Assembly (NCBI GenBank): GCA_937859825.1
Contig: CALMAP010000314.1
Location: 1-7,404, forward strand
Reading direction: 5' to 3'
Origin: an uncultured Terriglobus sp.
GTDB lineage: Bacteria; Acidobacteriota; Terriglobia; Terriglobales; Acidobacteriaceae
DNA: 7,404 nt
Shown: positions 1-5,546 of the stretch, piece after piece
Layout: each line of letters opens with the position of its first letter
Position numbering within the stretch: the stretch's first letter is position 1
Translations under genes and position numbers: made by a program
The notes under the pieces: model-generated
Seen by the model: only the letters and a program-made list of their open reading frames with translations
The model's database searches: none
What the model was told of the DNA's origin: nothing

Positions 1-153
1 GCCTTCGGCGATCCTTATGGCGCGCACACGGGTGCCGCGTGGAAGTCCTCCACGCACATTGACGTGGTGGGGCTAGGCTTCAACATCTGGCTTGGCGATG
101 CCGACGGCGAAACCCAAATCATGCGTGAAGGCGAGTTTCTCATCGACTACTAA
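1..153 (+). CDS. C-terminal end of a plus-strand gene, possibly M29-like aminopeptidase (partial)
   Basis: Frame 1 is open from the left edge and ends at TAA 151-153, giving 50 residues of a C-terminus. The peptide includes KSSTHIDVVGLGFNIW followed by GETQIMREGEFLIDY. A His-x-Asp close to the C-terminus, a beta-strand stretch, and a closing 'G..IMR.GEFL' segment resemble the end of family M29 (AmpS/thermophilic) metallo-aminopeptidases, where the His and Asp belong to the metal site. This is family resemblance recalled from memory over a short piece. The catalytic core, start and promoter lie outside the window. It converges on the lipoprotein gene to its right. I see no strong plus-strand terminator: the hairpin at 177-201 has no T-run on this strand. 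That the frame is coding is fairly likely; the family name is tentative. Confidence 0.5.
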   Translation, partial: AFGDPYGAHTGAAWKSSTHIDVVGLGFNIWLGDADGETQIMREGEFLIDY

Positions 154-169
154 AGCGCAATCGGATTGT

Positions 170-201
170 AAAAAGCAGAGCGACCCGCCTCGGACCGCTC
201 T
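170..201 (-). terminator. Rho-independent terminator of the minus-strand lipoprotein gene
   Basis: On the minus strand, AGAGCG (201-196) pairs with CGCTCT (182-177). Four inner pairs (two of them G-U) extend the stem to about 10 bp around a GAGGC loop, and GC plus five T (174-170) follow. It lies about 30 nt past the TAA of the lipoprotein gene. On the plus strand the two wobble pairs become A/C mismatches and no T-run follows, so it mainly serves the minus-strand gene. Confidence 0.7.
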
Positions 202-229
202 TCCCGAAGCCTCCTGTTCCTTTTCTCGT

Positions 230-1012
230 TTACCGCACGCGAATCGAGGAGCGTGTCGTAAACGAGATGGCAGACTCAGCCGGAATGACCACGTCGCGAT
301 GTCCGGTGTAGGCTCCCGCTGCAGTGCCACCGCCGGCACCTGCCAGTCCACCGATCAAGGCACCCTTTCCGCCGCCCGCCAGACCGCCAATCAATGCACC
401 CAGACCGGCACCTCCGCCGATGAACTCCGCACTACGTTTTCCGCGCCCCTTGACACGCTGAAGGTATTCGGAGCTGGTGACTTCGTGTCCACCGATGGAA
501 GTGAGTACCACGCCGAGATATCCTGCTCCCTTGATGTGTCCGCGGCCTTTCGCACTTGTTATTTCTCCACGGACGGAAGTACCACGAGGAAATGCCGTGG
601 CACCGTGGACGACAACGGCATTGTTCAAGACGCCGGTAAACGCCTGGCCGACGTCATTGTGTTCTGCCGAAAGGGTCTCTGAGGTGCGAATCGTGACCCG
701 GGTTCCCGCAGGTACGATGAGCGCAGGTGCCGGTGCTGGTGCTGGTGCCCCGGCAGCAGTTACCGGCGCGGTATTCACTGCGGCCGGGGCGGAGGCAGTC
801 GTTCCCGCGACTACCGGTGCATCGGCGGCAGTGGTTGCCGGAGCACCGGCTACCGGGTTCCCCGCAGGCCCAACCGGTGCGGTCGACCCGGTAGCCGCAG
901 CCGGCTGCGGATTTGTGCCGGGTGGCGGTGCGGAACTCTTATTGCAGGCTGTTAAAAAAAGTGTCGTAATGAAACACGTGGCAAGGACCGGGCTTGTGGC
1001 GAGGCGCGGCAT
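230..1012 (-). CDS. Glycine-zipper lipoprotein with Ala/Pro-rich linker, cell-envelope, function unknown
   Basis: This gene encodes a predicted 260-residue envelope lipoprotein. Residues 1-22 form a signal peptide with lipobox LTAC, so Cys23 would be the lipidated residue. Residues about 26-98 are a low-complexity Ala/Pro/Gly/Thr linker ending in APAPAPA. Residues about 99-190 form a beta-rich domain opening with VPAGTRVTIRTSETLSAE, with a later FPRGTSVRGEI strand. Residues about 199-237 are a glycine zipper containing GALIGGLAG twice, 12 residues apart. The C-terminus (VVIPAESAISF) is another short strand. Such proteins are common in Acidobacteriota; outer-membrane anchoring is an inference from the lipobox and zipper. 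The start at 1012 is chosen because AAGGAG lies 5 nt upstream; an in-frame ATG at 1033 lies upstream of that ribosome site and would lengthen the signal peptide's N-terminus. Its own terminator follows at 201-170. No catalytic residues are recognised. Confidence 0.85.
   Translation of the reverse strand: MPRLATSPVLATCFITTLFLTACNKSSAPPPGTNPQPAAATGSTAPVGPAGNPVAGAPATTAADAPVVAGTTASAPAAVNTAPVTAAGAPAPAPAPALIVPAGTRVTIRTSETLSAEHNDVGQAFTGVLNNAVVVHGATAFPRGTSVRGEITSAKGRGHIKGAGYLGVVLTSIGGHEVTSSEYLQRVKGRGKRSAEFIGGGAGLGALIGGLAGGGKGALIGGLAGAGGGTAAGAYTGHRDVVIPAESAISFTTRSSIRVR
726..749. repeat. Four tandem GGTGCY hexamers coding for the Ala-Pro linker
   Basis: GGTGCC, GGTGCT, GGTGCT and GGTGCC follow one another without interruption inside the lipoprotein gene. 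On the coding strand they give the Pro-Ala alternation near residues 88-97. This is a low-complexity coding repeat whose copy number could change by in-frame slippage without breaking the protein. Confidence 0.75.
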
Positions 1013-1017
1013 GAAGT

Positions 1018-1023
1018 CTCCTT
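1018..1023 (-). promoter_or_regulatory. Ribosome binding site that decides the lipoprotein start
   Basis: The minus strand reads AAGGAG, then 5 nt, then ATG at 1012. It sits inside the longer reading frame that begins at 1033, so it supports the internal ATG as the real start. Confidence 0.75.
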
Positions 1024-1037
1024 GTTGAACCATGTTG

Positions 1038-1075
1038 GAACGTGTGCAAGCCTCACATGAGAACCTCGCACGTTC
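1038..1075. promoter_or_regulatory. Possible dyad in the divergent lipoprotein/SIS intergenic region
   Basis: GAACGTG (1038-1044) and CACGTTC (1069-1075) are exact inverted copies separated by 24 nt. They lie in the 122-bp gap between the divergent lipoprotein and SIS genes. The position fits an operator serving either promoter or a leader hairpin. I could not assign a confident -35/-10 pair on either strand, and a 7-bp dyad with this spacing can occur by chance. Confidence 0.25.
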
Positions 1076-1134
1076 AGCGTGTAACTGTGATGCTTCGGAC
1101 GCGCGCCCGGCTTACCTCGCCGTACACTTTCCTT

Positions 1135-2268
1135 ATGGACGAAACCACACTTCCGCAGCGCGCTTGGCCGCATGCCATGCTGCGCGAGATCTTTGAGCAG
1201 CCTGAGGCGCTGCGCCGGACGATTGACCGATACGCGGGCCTTGCAGAACTGCGCCCGGAATTTCTGGCCGCGACACGCGAACTGCTGCAAGCTCCTGACA
1301 TGATCGTTGTTGCCAGTGGTTCGAGCCGCCACGCAGGCTTGACCGGTGAGATTGCCATCGAAGACTTGGCAGGCATGCCCGTGGATGTGGAGTATGCGAG
1401 CGAGTACAGCTTGCGCCCCGCTACGGCGCGCAGGCATGCCACGGTACTGGCGATTTCACAATCGGGTGAGACAGCCGACACACTGGCTGCACTGCGTGCT
1501 GCCAAACAGCGAGGGCATCGCACGATTGCCATCACCAATGTGCCGGAATCGACCATGGCGCGTGAAGCGGACGTAAGTTTGCCCACACCGGCTGGGAGGG
1601 AACTGGCAATCCCAGCAACGAAGAGCTTTACCGCGCAGCTTACCGTGCTACATCTGCTTGCCCTGGCCGCGGGTGTTCATAGAGGCAGCATGCCGCAGGA
1701 AGAACTGGCGTCAAGGCTGCGCTCTCTTCAGGAACTGCCGGGAAGCATTTCCGCACAACTTCCACTTTGGGAACAGGAGATCGAATCCATTGCGCCGTTC
1801 TACAGCAGCGCGAAAACACTGCTGTTTCTCGGCAGAGGCATTCACTACCCCATGGCACGCGAAGGTGCGCTGAAGCTAAAGGAGTCGTCGTATCTGCACG
1901 CAGAAGGCTACCCAACCGGCGAGCTGCGCCATGGGCCAAACGCACTGGTATCCCCTGAGGTGCCGCTGGTCGTAATTGCCACCTGCGAACATTCGGACGA
2001 GGATTCTACTCGCCGCTATGAGAGCACAGTGGCCTTGCTGGAGGGAATGAAGAAGCAGGGTGCAACGGTGCTCGCTATCTGCAATACGGGAGACACCAGC
2101 ATTCCGCAGTTAAGCACGCATTCGATTGCAGTCGCGCCAATGCCAGAGCACCTCTTGCCGATCGCGGAAGTGGTGCCGCTGCAACTGCTGGCGTACTTCG
2201 TTGCGGTCCGTAACGGCATCGATGTAGACCGTCCAAGAAATCTAAGCAAGGCCGTGCTTGCAGAGTAG
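1135..2268 (+). CDS. SIS-domain sugar-phosphate isomerase/deaminase, GlmS isomerase-half homologue
   Basis: The predicted 377-residue protein has two SIS domains (about 40-180 and 215-365) and matches the C-terminal isomerase half of glucosamine-6-phosphate synthase. Visible GlmS-like motifs are SQSGETADTL (108-117), ATKSFTAQLTVL (161-172), EGALKLKE (243-250), GELRHGP (262-268) and DRPRNLSKAV (365-374). By motif position, Lys247, Glu250, His266 and Lys372 correspond to the E. coli GlmS isomerase residues Lys485, Glu488, His504 and Lys603. The N-terminal Cys-nucleophile glutaminase domain is absent. Candidate activities are therefore glucosamine-6-phosphate deaminase (NagB-II type) or another amino-sugar/ketose-phosphate isomerase; the sequence alone does not choose. 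The start at 1135 is picked because homology-like sequence (MLREIFEQPEALRRTI) begins soon after; no clear ribosome site precedes it, and GTG 1042, ATG 1057 and ATG 1090 are in-frame alternatives. It stands alone and ends at a strong terminator. Confidence 0.88.
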   Translation: MDETTLPQRAWPHAMLREIFEQPEALRRTIDRYAGLAELRPEFLAATRELLQAPDMIVVASGSSRHAGLTGEIAIEDLAGMPVDVEYASEYSLRPATARRHATVLAISQSGETADTLAALRAAKQRGHRTIAITNVPESTMAREADVSLPTPAGRELAIPATKSFTAQLTVLHLLALAAGVHRGSMPQEELASRLRSLQELPGSISAQLPLWEQEIESIAPFYSSAKTLLFLGRGIHYPMAREGALKLKESSYLHAEGYPTGELRHGPNALVSPEVPLVVIATCEHSDEDSTRRYESTVALLEGMKKQGATVLAICNTGDTSIPQLSTHSIAVAPMPEHLLPIAEVVPLQLLAYFVAVRNGIDVDRPRNLSKAVLAE

Positions 2269-2287
2269 CTGACTATTGAAAGGCAAA

Positions 2288-2321
2288 AAGGAAGGCCACG
2301 CTGCGCAGCGTGGCCTTCCTT
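2288..2321. terminator. Bidirectional terminator, perfect 34-bp palindrome
   Basis: The half-site AAGGAAGGCCACGCTGC is followed directly by its exact reverse complement, so the element is fully palindromic and folds into a GC-rich stem. On the plus strand ATTTTC follows; on the minus strand TTTGCC follows the stem, whose last two bases are also T, giving a TTTTT run. It lies 19 nt past the SIS gene stop and 22 nt past the rpmG stop, so it can end both converging transcripts. Confidence 0.92.
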
Positions 2322-2343
2322 ATTTTCAGTCTCTGGATGTGAG

Positions 2344-2496
2344 TTAGATCTTCGCTTCGCGATAGGAGACGTGCTTGCGCACGACCGGATCGTACTTCTT
2401 CATCTCCAGCTTGCCGGAGGTGGTCTTCGGATTCTTCGTGGTGGTGTAGAAATGCCCGGTACCGGCAGACGAGACAAGCTTGATAAGTGTGCGCAT
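2344..2496 (-). CDS. rpmG: Large ribosomal subunit protein bL33, cysteine-free form
   Basis: The gene encodes 50 residues of ribosomal protein bL33 of the 50S subunit, near the E site. The body matches the E. coli type closely: IKLVSSAGTGHFYTTTKN (5-22), then GKLEMKKYDPVVRKHVSY and a terminal REAKI. It contains no cysteine, so it is the zinc-independent (C-minus) form; zinc-binding L33 paralogues have two CxxC pairs. The length is slightly below the 55 residues of E. coli, the difference being at the N-terminus. ATG 2496 lies only 5 nt after the rpmB stop, and the purine-rich GAAGGG ribosome site overlaps the end of rpmB, which suggests translational coupling. Transcription ends at the palindrome 2288-2321. 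Confidence 0.96.
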   Translation of the reverse strand: MRTLIKLVSSAGTGHFYTTTKNPKTTSGKLEMKKYDPVVRKHVSYREAKI

Positions 2497-2501
2497 GTCG
2501 A

Positions 2502-2723
2502 CTATCCCTTCGCCTGAAGCAGGGCGGCTTCAATGCCGAGCTTGTTAATGGTGCGCATACCGCGCGTGCTGACACGCATGCGGATAAACTTCTTTTCGCT
2601 TGCTACCCAGATGCGCTTCCACTGCAGGTTCGGCTCCCAGCGACGACGCGTCTTGTTGTTCGCGTGCGAAACCTTGTTGCCGGCCATGGGGCGCTTGCCG
2701 GTGATTGGGCATACCTTTGCCAT
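2502..2723 (-). CDS. rpmB: Large ribosomal subunit protein bL28
   Basis: The gene encodes 73 residues of ribosomal protein bL28 of the 50S subunit. Diagnostic segments are MAKVCPITGKRP (1-12), KVSHANNKTRRRWEPNLQ (17-34) and IRMRVSTRGMRTINKLG (47-63). Only one cysteine (Cys5) is present, as in E. coli L28, so the CxxC pairs of zinc-binding L28 are missing. The length is close to the E. coli protein but the C-terminal tail is shorter. AGGAG (2734-2730) lies 6 nt before the ATG. It is the first gene of the two-gene rpmB-rpmG operon, with rpmG 5 nt downstream. It is divergent from the CDF-like gene, and the two 5' regions share 2724-2935. Confidence 0.97.
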   Translation of the reverse strand: MAKVCPITGKRPMAGNKVSHANNKTRRRWEPNLQWKRIWVASEKKFIRMRVSTRGMRTINKLGIEAALLQAKG

Positions 2724-2844
2724 AACGGTCTCCTGTTGAATTGTCTTTGAGGCGACTGGCAAGCGGCGGTACAACCCCACCCCTCGTCCGTGTGCAACAC
2801 GCGGCTCTGCAGCGCGCTGCGATCCTGCCCAAACCAACCCTCCT

Positions 2845-2873
2845 ATTGTGCCACGATTTTGTGCAAAGTGAAA
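2845..2873 (-). promoter_or_regulatory. Candidate promoter for rpmB-rpmG
   Basis: On the minus strand TTTCAC (2873-2868) and CACAAT (2850-2845) are separated by 17 nt. The -10-like box matches TATAAT at 4 of 6 positions; the -35-like box is poor. Initiation near 2838 would give an rpmB leader of roughly 115 nt. The same stretch is the upstream region of the divergent CDF-like gene. This is a weak assignment based on spacing and one box. Confidence 0.3.
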
Positions 2874-2921
2874 GCACCTGGTGCGAATGCGACGGAATGT
2901 GCGGGGAAACATCGTATCAGC

Positions 2922-2929
2922 AAGGCGGT
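2922..2929 (+). promoter_or_regulatory. Ribosome binding site before three tandem ATGs
   Basis: AAGGCGGT matches the consensus AAGGAGGT at 7 of 8 positions. ATG codons follow at 2930, 2933 and 2936, in the same frame. The last gives the best spacing (7 nt from the GG), so 2936 is preferred over the other two. The long open frame upstream of this site is not credible as protein. Confidence 0.6.
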
Positions 2930-2935
2930 ATGATG

Positions 2936-3595
2936 ATGCCAGTGGCAGACGTGCTTACAGCGCAGCCGACAACCGGTCTCCCGGAGACCGAACGGGCGGG
3001 GCTCGCCCGGCGCGGCAAGCAGCTTGAGGCATTCACCATTGTGTGGGCCGCTTTTGAGGCTGCTGTTGCGCTTACCGGGGCATACCGTGAGCACAGCGTT
3101 TCGCTCGCCGGTTTTGGCTGGGACAGTTGCATCGAAATGCTTTCAGGCGCGGCAGTCTACTGGCGCATGACACACGAAATGAATCACCACCGCAAGCACC
3201 AGGCAGAGAAAATCAGTCTGCAGATTGCGGGAGCCTGCCTGTATGCGCTGGCTGCGTATGTTCTTGTCGAGTCGGTGCTTACGCTGCGATCGGGTGGTGA
3301 GCGGTCGCCCGGATGGACGGGAATCGCCATTACCTTGGCCGCGCTGATCTCGATGCCGGTTCTTACCCGCATGAAGCGAACGGTTGCGCGAGGCCTGAAC
3401 AGCCGCGCCATGATGGCCGACGCCTCACAAACGAACTTTTGCGCGATCCAAGCGGGAATTGTTTTAGCTGGCCTGCTGCTGCGCACGTTCTTTGGGATTA
3501 CCTGGGCAGACGGCGTTGCGGGTCTGGTGCTTGTACCGTTTCTGTTGCGGGCGGCACGGGGTTCATTCCGTGGGGAAGCCTGCTGTTCCCACTAG
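2936..3595 (+). CDS. CDF-like six-helix membrane protein with altered metal-site residues
   Basis: The predicted 219-residue membrane protein has the six-helix layout of cation diffusion facilitators: hydrophobic segments at about 31-52, 57-77, 94-117, 128-144, 171-186 and 190-206. Helix 2 carries GFGWDSCIE, so the HxxxD pair usual in helix 2 appears as Asp63-xxx-Glu67. Helix 5 begins ADASQTNFC, so its usual HxxxD would be Gln165-xxx-Cys169, with Asp162 just before. A His-rich patch (MTHEMNHHRKH, about 78-88) follows helix 2. There is no cytoplasmic C-terminal domain; the protein ends soon after helix 6 in RGEACCSH. I recall related bacterial 'cation transporter' proteins with this DxxxE/ADAxQT pattern, so this is probably a known divergent subfamily. 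Substrate and direction of transport are unknown. Its TAG stop overlaps the pabBC stop on the other strand. TAG, spacing and ribosome site favour a start at 2936, with 2930 or 2933 possible. Confidence 0.85.
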   Translation: MPVADVLTAQPTTGLPETERAGLARRGKQLEAFTIVWAAFEAAVALTGAYREHSVSLAGFGWDSCIEMLSGAAVYWRMTHEMNHHRKHQAEKISLQIAGACLYALAAYVLVESVLTLRSGGERSPGWTGIAITLAALISMPVLTRMKRTVARGLNSRAMMADASQTNFCAIQAGIVLAGLLLRTFFGITWADGVAGLVLVPFLLRAARGSFRGEACCSH

Positions 3596-5520
3596 CTGCC
3601 AGTCTTCTCCAAGTTGCTATGAAGAAAGTTTCGTACTCGTTCCGCTTCCTCCATATTGAAGTTCAGCATCTCTCTGGATCTCAGTTGAATGACCTTGACC
3701 GGAACGGCACCTCGCACGCTGTTGCATAGCAAGATAGCGTCCGCGTCCACTAAGTCCTGCATGGTAAGAACCGCCCCCTGCACCAGGCCGGCATCCATCA
3801 TGCTTTGACGAAAAACACCGGAGAGCACACCGCAGCTAAGGGCGGGTGTCCACAGGTTGCCGCCTTTCGCAAGTAGCAGGTTGGTGATGCAGCCCTCAGC
3901 CAACTCGTCTCGCGAGTTCAGGAAGAGGCATTCGTCCCAGCCCTGCTCCCGAGCTAATGTCAAGGCTTGATCGTATCTATGCCGAAACGTTGTTTTGTAA
4001 TGAAGGGAAGGGTCTTCTGGATCGGTACACTCTGGCGCAATCCTGACGCGCAGGTGCGTTGGCCAGGCAACAAACGGTTCTATTTTGAGGGTGGTCTCTC
4101 CACTCCGTGAGAGGGTCAGGCGCATCCGCATCGGTTCGGTGGTTGCGATACTCACCGCTTCTGTAATCGCGTCGAGAACCTGTACATCGTCCATGCGAAA
4201 GCCCAGCGCACGTGCGGACCGGGCGAGACGGGCCATGTGAAGCGGCAGGCGTACCACATGGGCGGGGCTGCCCTGTACCAGCATGGTTTCGATCAGGTAA
4301 AGATCTTTACTGCCACGATGGACAAAAGACGTTTTCAGGAGACACTCACGCCATTCGTCTGCCGCAACTGAGTCTGCGACAATACCACCTCCAACTCCCA
4401 TGGACAGAACGTTGTCCTGCAGTTCCAGGGTTCGGATCGCTACGGAGAAAGCCGACTCTCCGGACGGGGCGATGTAACCGATTGCTCCGGTATAAATGCC
4501 GCGCGGTCTGTTCTCAATCTCGTGAATGATCTGCATGGTGCGCCGTTTGGGTGCGCCGGTAATGGAGCCGGAAGGAAAGACGCTGGTGAAGATCTCCTGC
4601 CATGGGATCCCTCTGCGCAGCTTACCGCGCACGGTGGATACCATCTGATGCAACGTAGGATAGGGCTCCACATGGAACAGGTCCTGAGTCTGCACGCTGC
4701 CGATCTCGCAGATGCGGCCGAGATCGTTCCGCAGCAGGTCGACGATCATCACGTGTTCTGCACGGTTCTTCTCATCGTGCTGCAGTCTCAGCATCGCTTT
4801 TTCATCGGCAACACCTGGCGCTGCCCGTGGCGCGGTTCCTTTCATCGGCCGGGTCGTAATGTGCCCGTCTGCAGCGGTCGCAAAGAAAAGCTCCGGGGAA
4901 AAGGACAGAATGGTGCGCTCGGCATCTAGGCGGAGCAGCGCGCTGTAGCTGCATGGCTGCTCGATCGCAAGCTTTGTGTACGCCTGCAGCCCGTTTCCTG
5001 CAAAGCCTGACCGGAACGGGGTAGTGTAGTTCACCTGGTACGTATCGCCGCTTGCTATCCAATGATGGACCTGACGGACGCGTGCCTCATACACCTCTGG
5101 CGAGACGGTAGGCAACATTGCCAGAGGAAAACGTGCTTCATGGCCTCTCCCCGAATCGCTCTCGTGGTGCACAGCGAGGTGATCGAAGACCATCGGTGTG
5201 TTGTAAAGACCGAACTTCGCGAGGGGCTCTCCGGGAGTGAGCGGGTGTGGCGGCCCCCCCCGCCGAGCAGCCCCGCCGTCGTAGGTGAGGTATCCGGCAA
5301 GGTAGTAACCGTCGGCCAGCGCCGCTTCGATTGATAAGAAGAAGCCTGGCAGGTCAGCCGAAGACATGGCAGTCAGGCATCCTACCGGCAATTGGAAGAG
5401 AAAAGACCGGTGCTGCTGAAAGCTGGGGAGTGTGCTCTCAAGCAGGACGGAGTCGGCGGATTGCCATGCGGCCCTGCGCCATGATTCGGGAAGCGGCGTC
5501 CAGTTTGCAGGACTGTTCAA
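3592..5520 (-). CDS. pabBC: Fused aminodeoxychorismate synthase component I / aminodeoxychorismate lyase (PabB-PabC)
   Basis: The predicted 642-residue cytosolic enzyme covers two steps from chorismate to 4-aminobenzoate for folate. The PabB part (about 1-400) forms 4-amino-4-deoxychorismate using ammonia from PabA. It shows TTRPMKGTAPR (222-232; Lys227 in the PabB-type PIKGT motif), MIVDLLRNDLGRI (258-270), SGSITGAPK (317-325) and GIYTGAIGYI (341-350). The PabC part (about 405-642) is a class IV PLP lyase releasing pyruvate. It shows LYLIETM (407-413), likely PLP Lys509 in HYKTTFRHRYD, and ELAEGCITNLLL (539-550). Both halves look intact. The start is inferred as TTG 5520: family-like sequence (WTPLPESWRRAAW) begins just after it, no in-frame ATG, GTG or TTG lies between it and the end of the upstream gene, and the next in-frame ATG would remove about 50 conserved-looking residues. 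It follows the XRE-cupin gene by 26 nt. No PabA gene is visible, and no terminator follows the stop. Confidence 0.93.
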   Translation of the reverse strand: MNSPANWTPLPESWRRAAWQSADSVLLESTLPSFQQHRSFLFQLPVGCLTAMSSADLPGFFLSIEAALADGYYLAGYLTYDGGAARRGGPPHPLTPGEPLAKFGLYNTPMVFDHLAVHHESDSGRGHEARFPLAMLPTVSPEVYEARVRQVHHWIASGDTYQVNYTTPFRSGFAGNGLQAYTKLAIEQPCSYSALLRLDAERTILSFSPELFFATAADGHITTRPMKGTAPRAAPGVADEKAMLRLQHDEKNRAEHVMIVDLLRNDLGRICEIGSVQTQDLFHVEPYPTLHQMVSTVRGKLRRGIPWQEIFTSVFPSGSITGAPKRRTMQIIHEIENRPRGIYTGAIGYIAPSGESAFSVAIRTLELQDNVLSMGVGGGIVADSVAADEWRECLLKTSFVHRGSKDLYLIETMLVQGSPAHVVRLPLHMARLARSARALGFRMDDVQVLDAITEAVSIATTEPMRMRLTLSRSGETTLKIEPFVAWPTHLRVRIAPECTDPEDPSLHYKTTFRHRYDQALTLAREQGWDECLFLNSRDELAEGCITNLLLAKGGNLWTPALSCGVLSGVFRQSMMDAGLVQGAVLTMQDLVDADAILLCNSVRGAVPVKVIQLRSREMLNFNMEEAERVRNFLHSNLEKTGS

Positions 5521-5529
5521 GATGCAGCG

Positions 5530-5535
5530 CCCTAC
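5530..5535 (-). promoter_or_regulatory. Weak ribosome binding site supporting the TTG start of pabBC
   Basis: GTAGGG lies 9 nt before TTG 5520 on the minus strand, in the 26-nt gap after the XRE-cupin stop. The match to AGGAGG is partial. Together with a TTG start it implies modest initiation, perhaps helped by coupling to the upstream gene. Confidence 0.4.
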
Positions 5536-5546
5536 CGCGTAACAGC

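Noticed and set aside
92..682. Plus-strand open frame of 196 codons antisense to the lipoprotein gene
   Set aside because: It runs through the stop of the left-edge gene and the lipoprotein terminator, has no recognisable domain, and is the mirror of a repetitive GC-rich coding region.
477..1028. Plus-strand open frame rich in Ala/Gly/Val, 183 codons
   Set aside because: Its composition is the antisense reading of the Ala/Pro-rich linker; the opposite strand has a lipobox, a ribosome site and a terminator.
1074..1586. Minus-strand open frames overlapping the start of the SIS gene
   Set aside because: The plus strand carries clear SIS motifs there; the minus frames have no family features.
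2741..2935. 63-codon N-terminal extension of the CDF-like protein
   Set aside because: The extension has no membrane or family features, begins inside the rpmB leader, and a near-consensus ribosome site lies directly before ATG 2930-2936.
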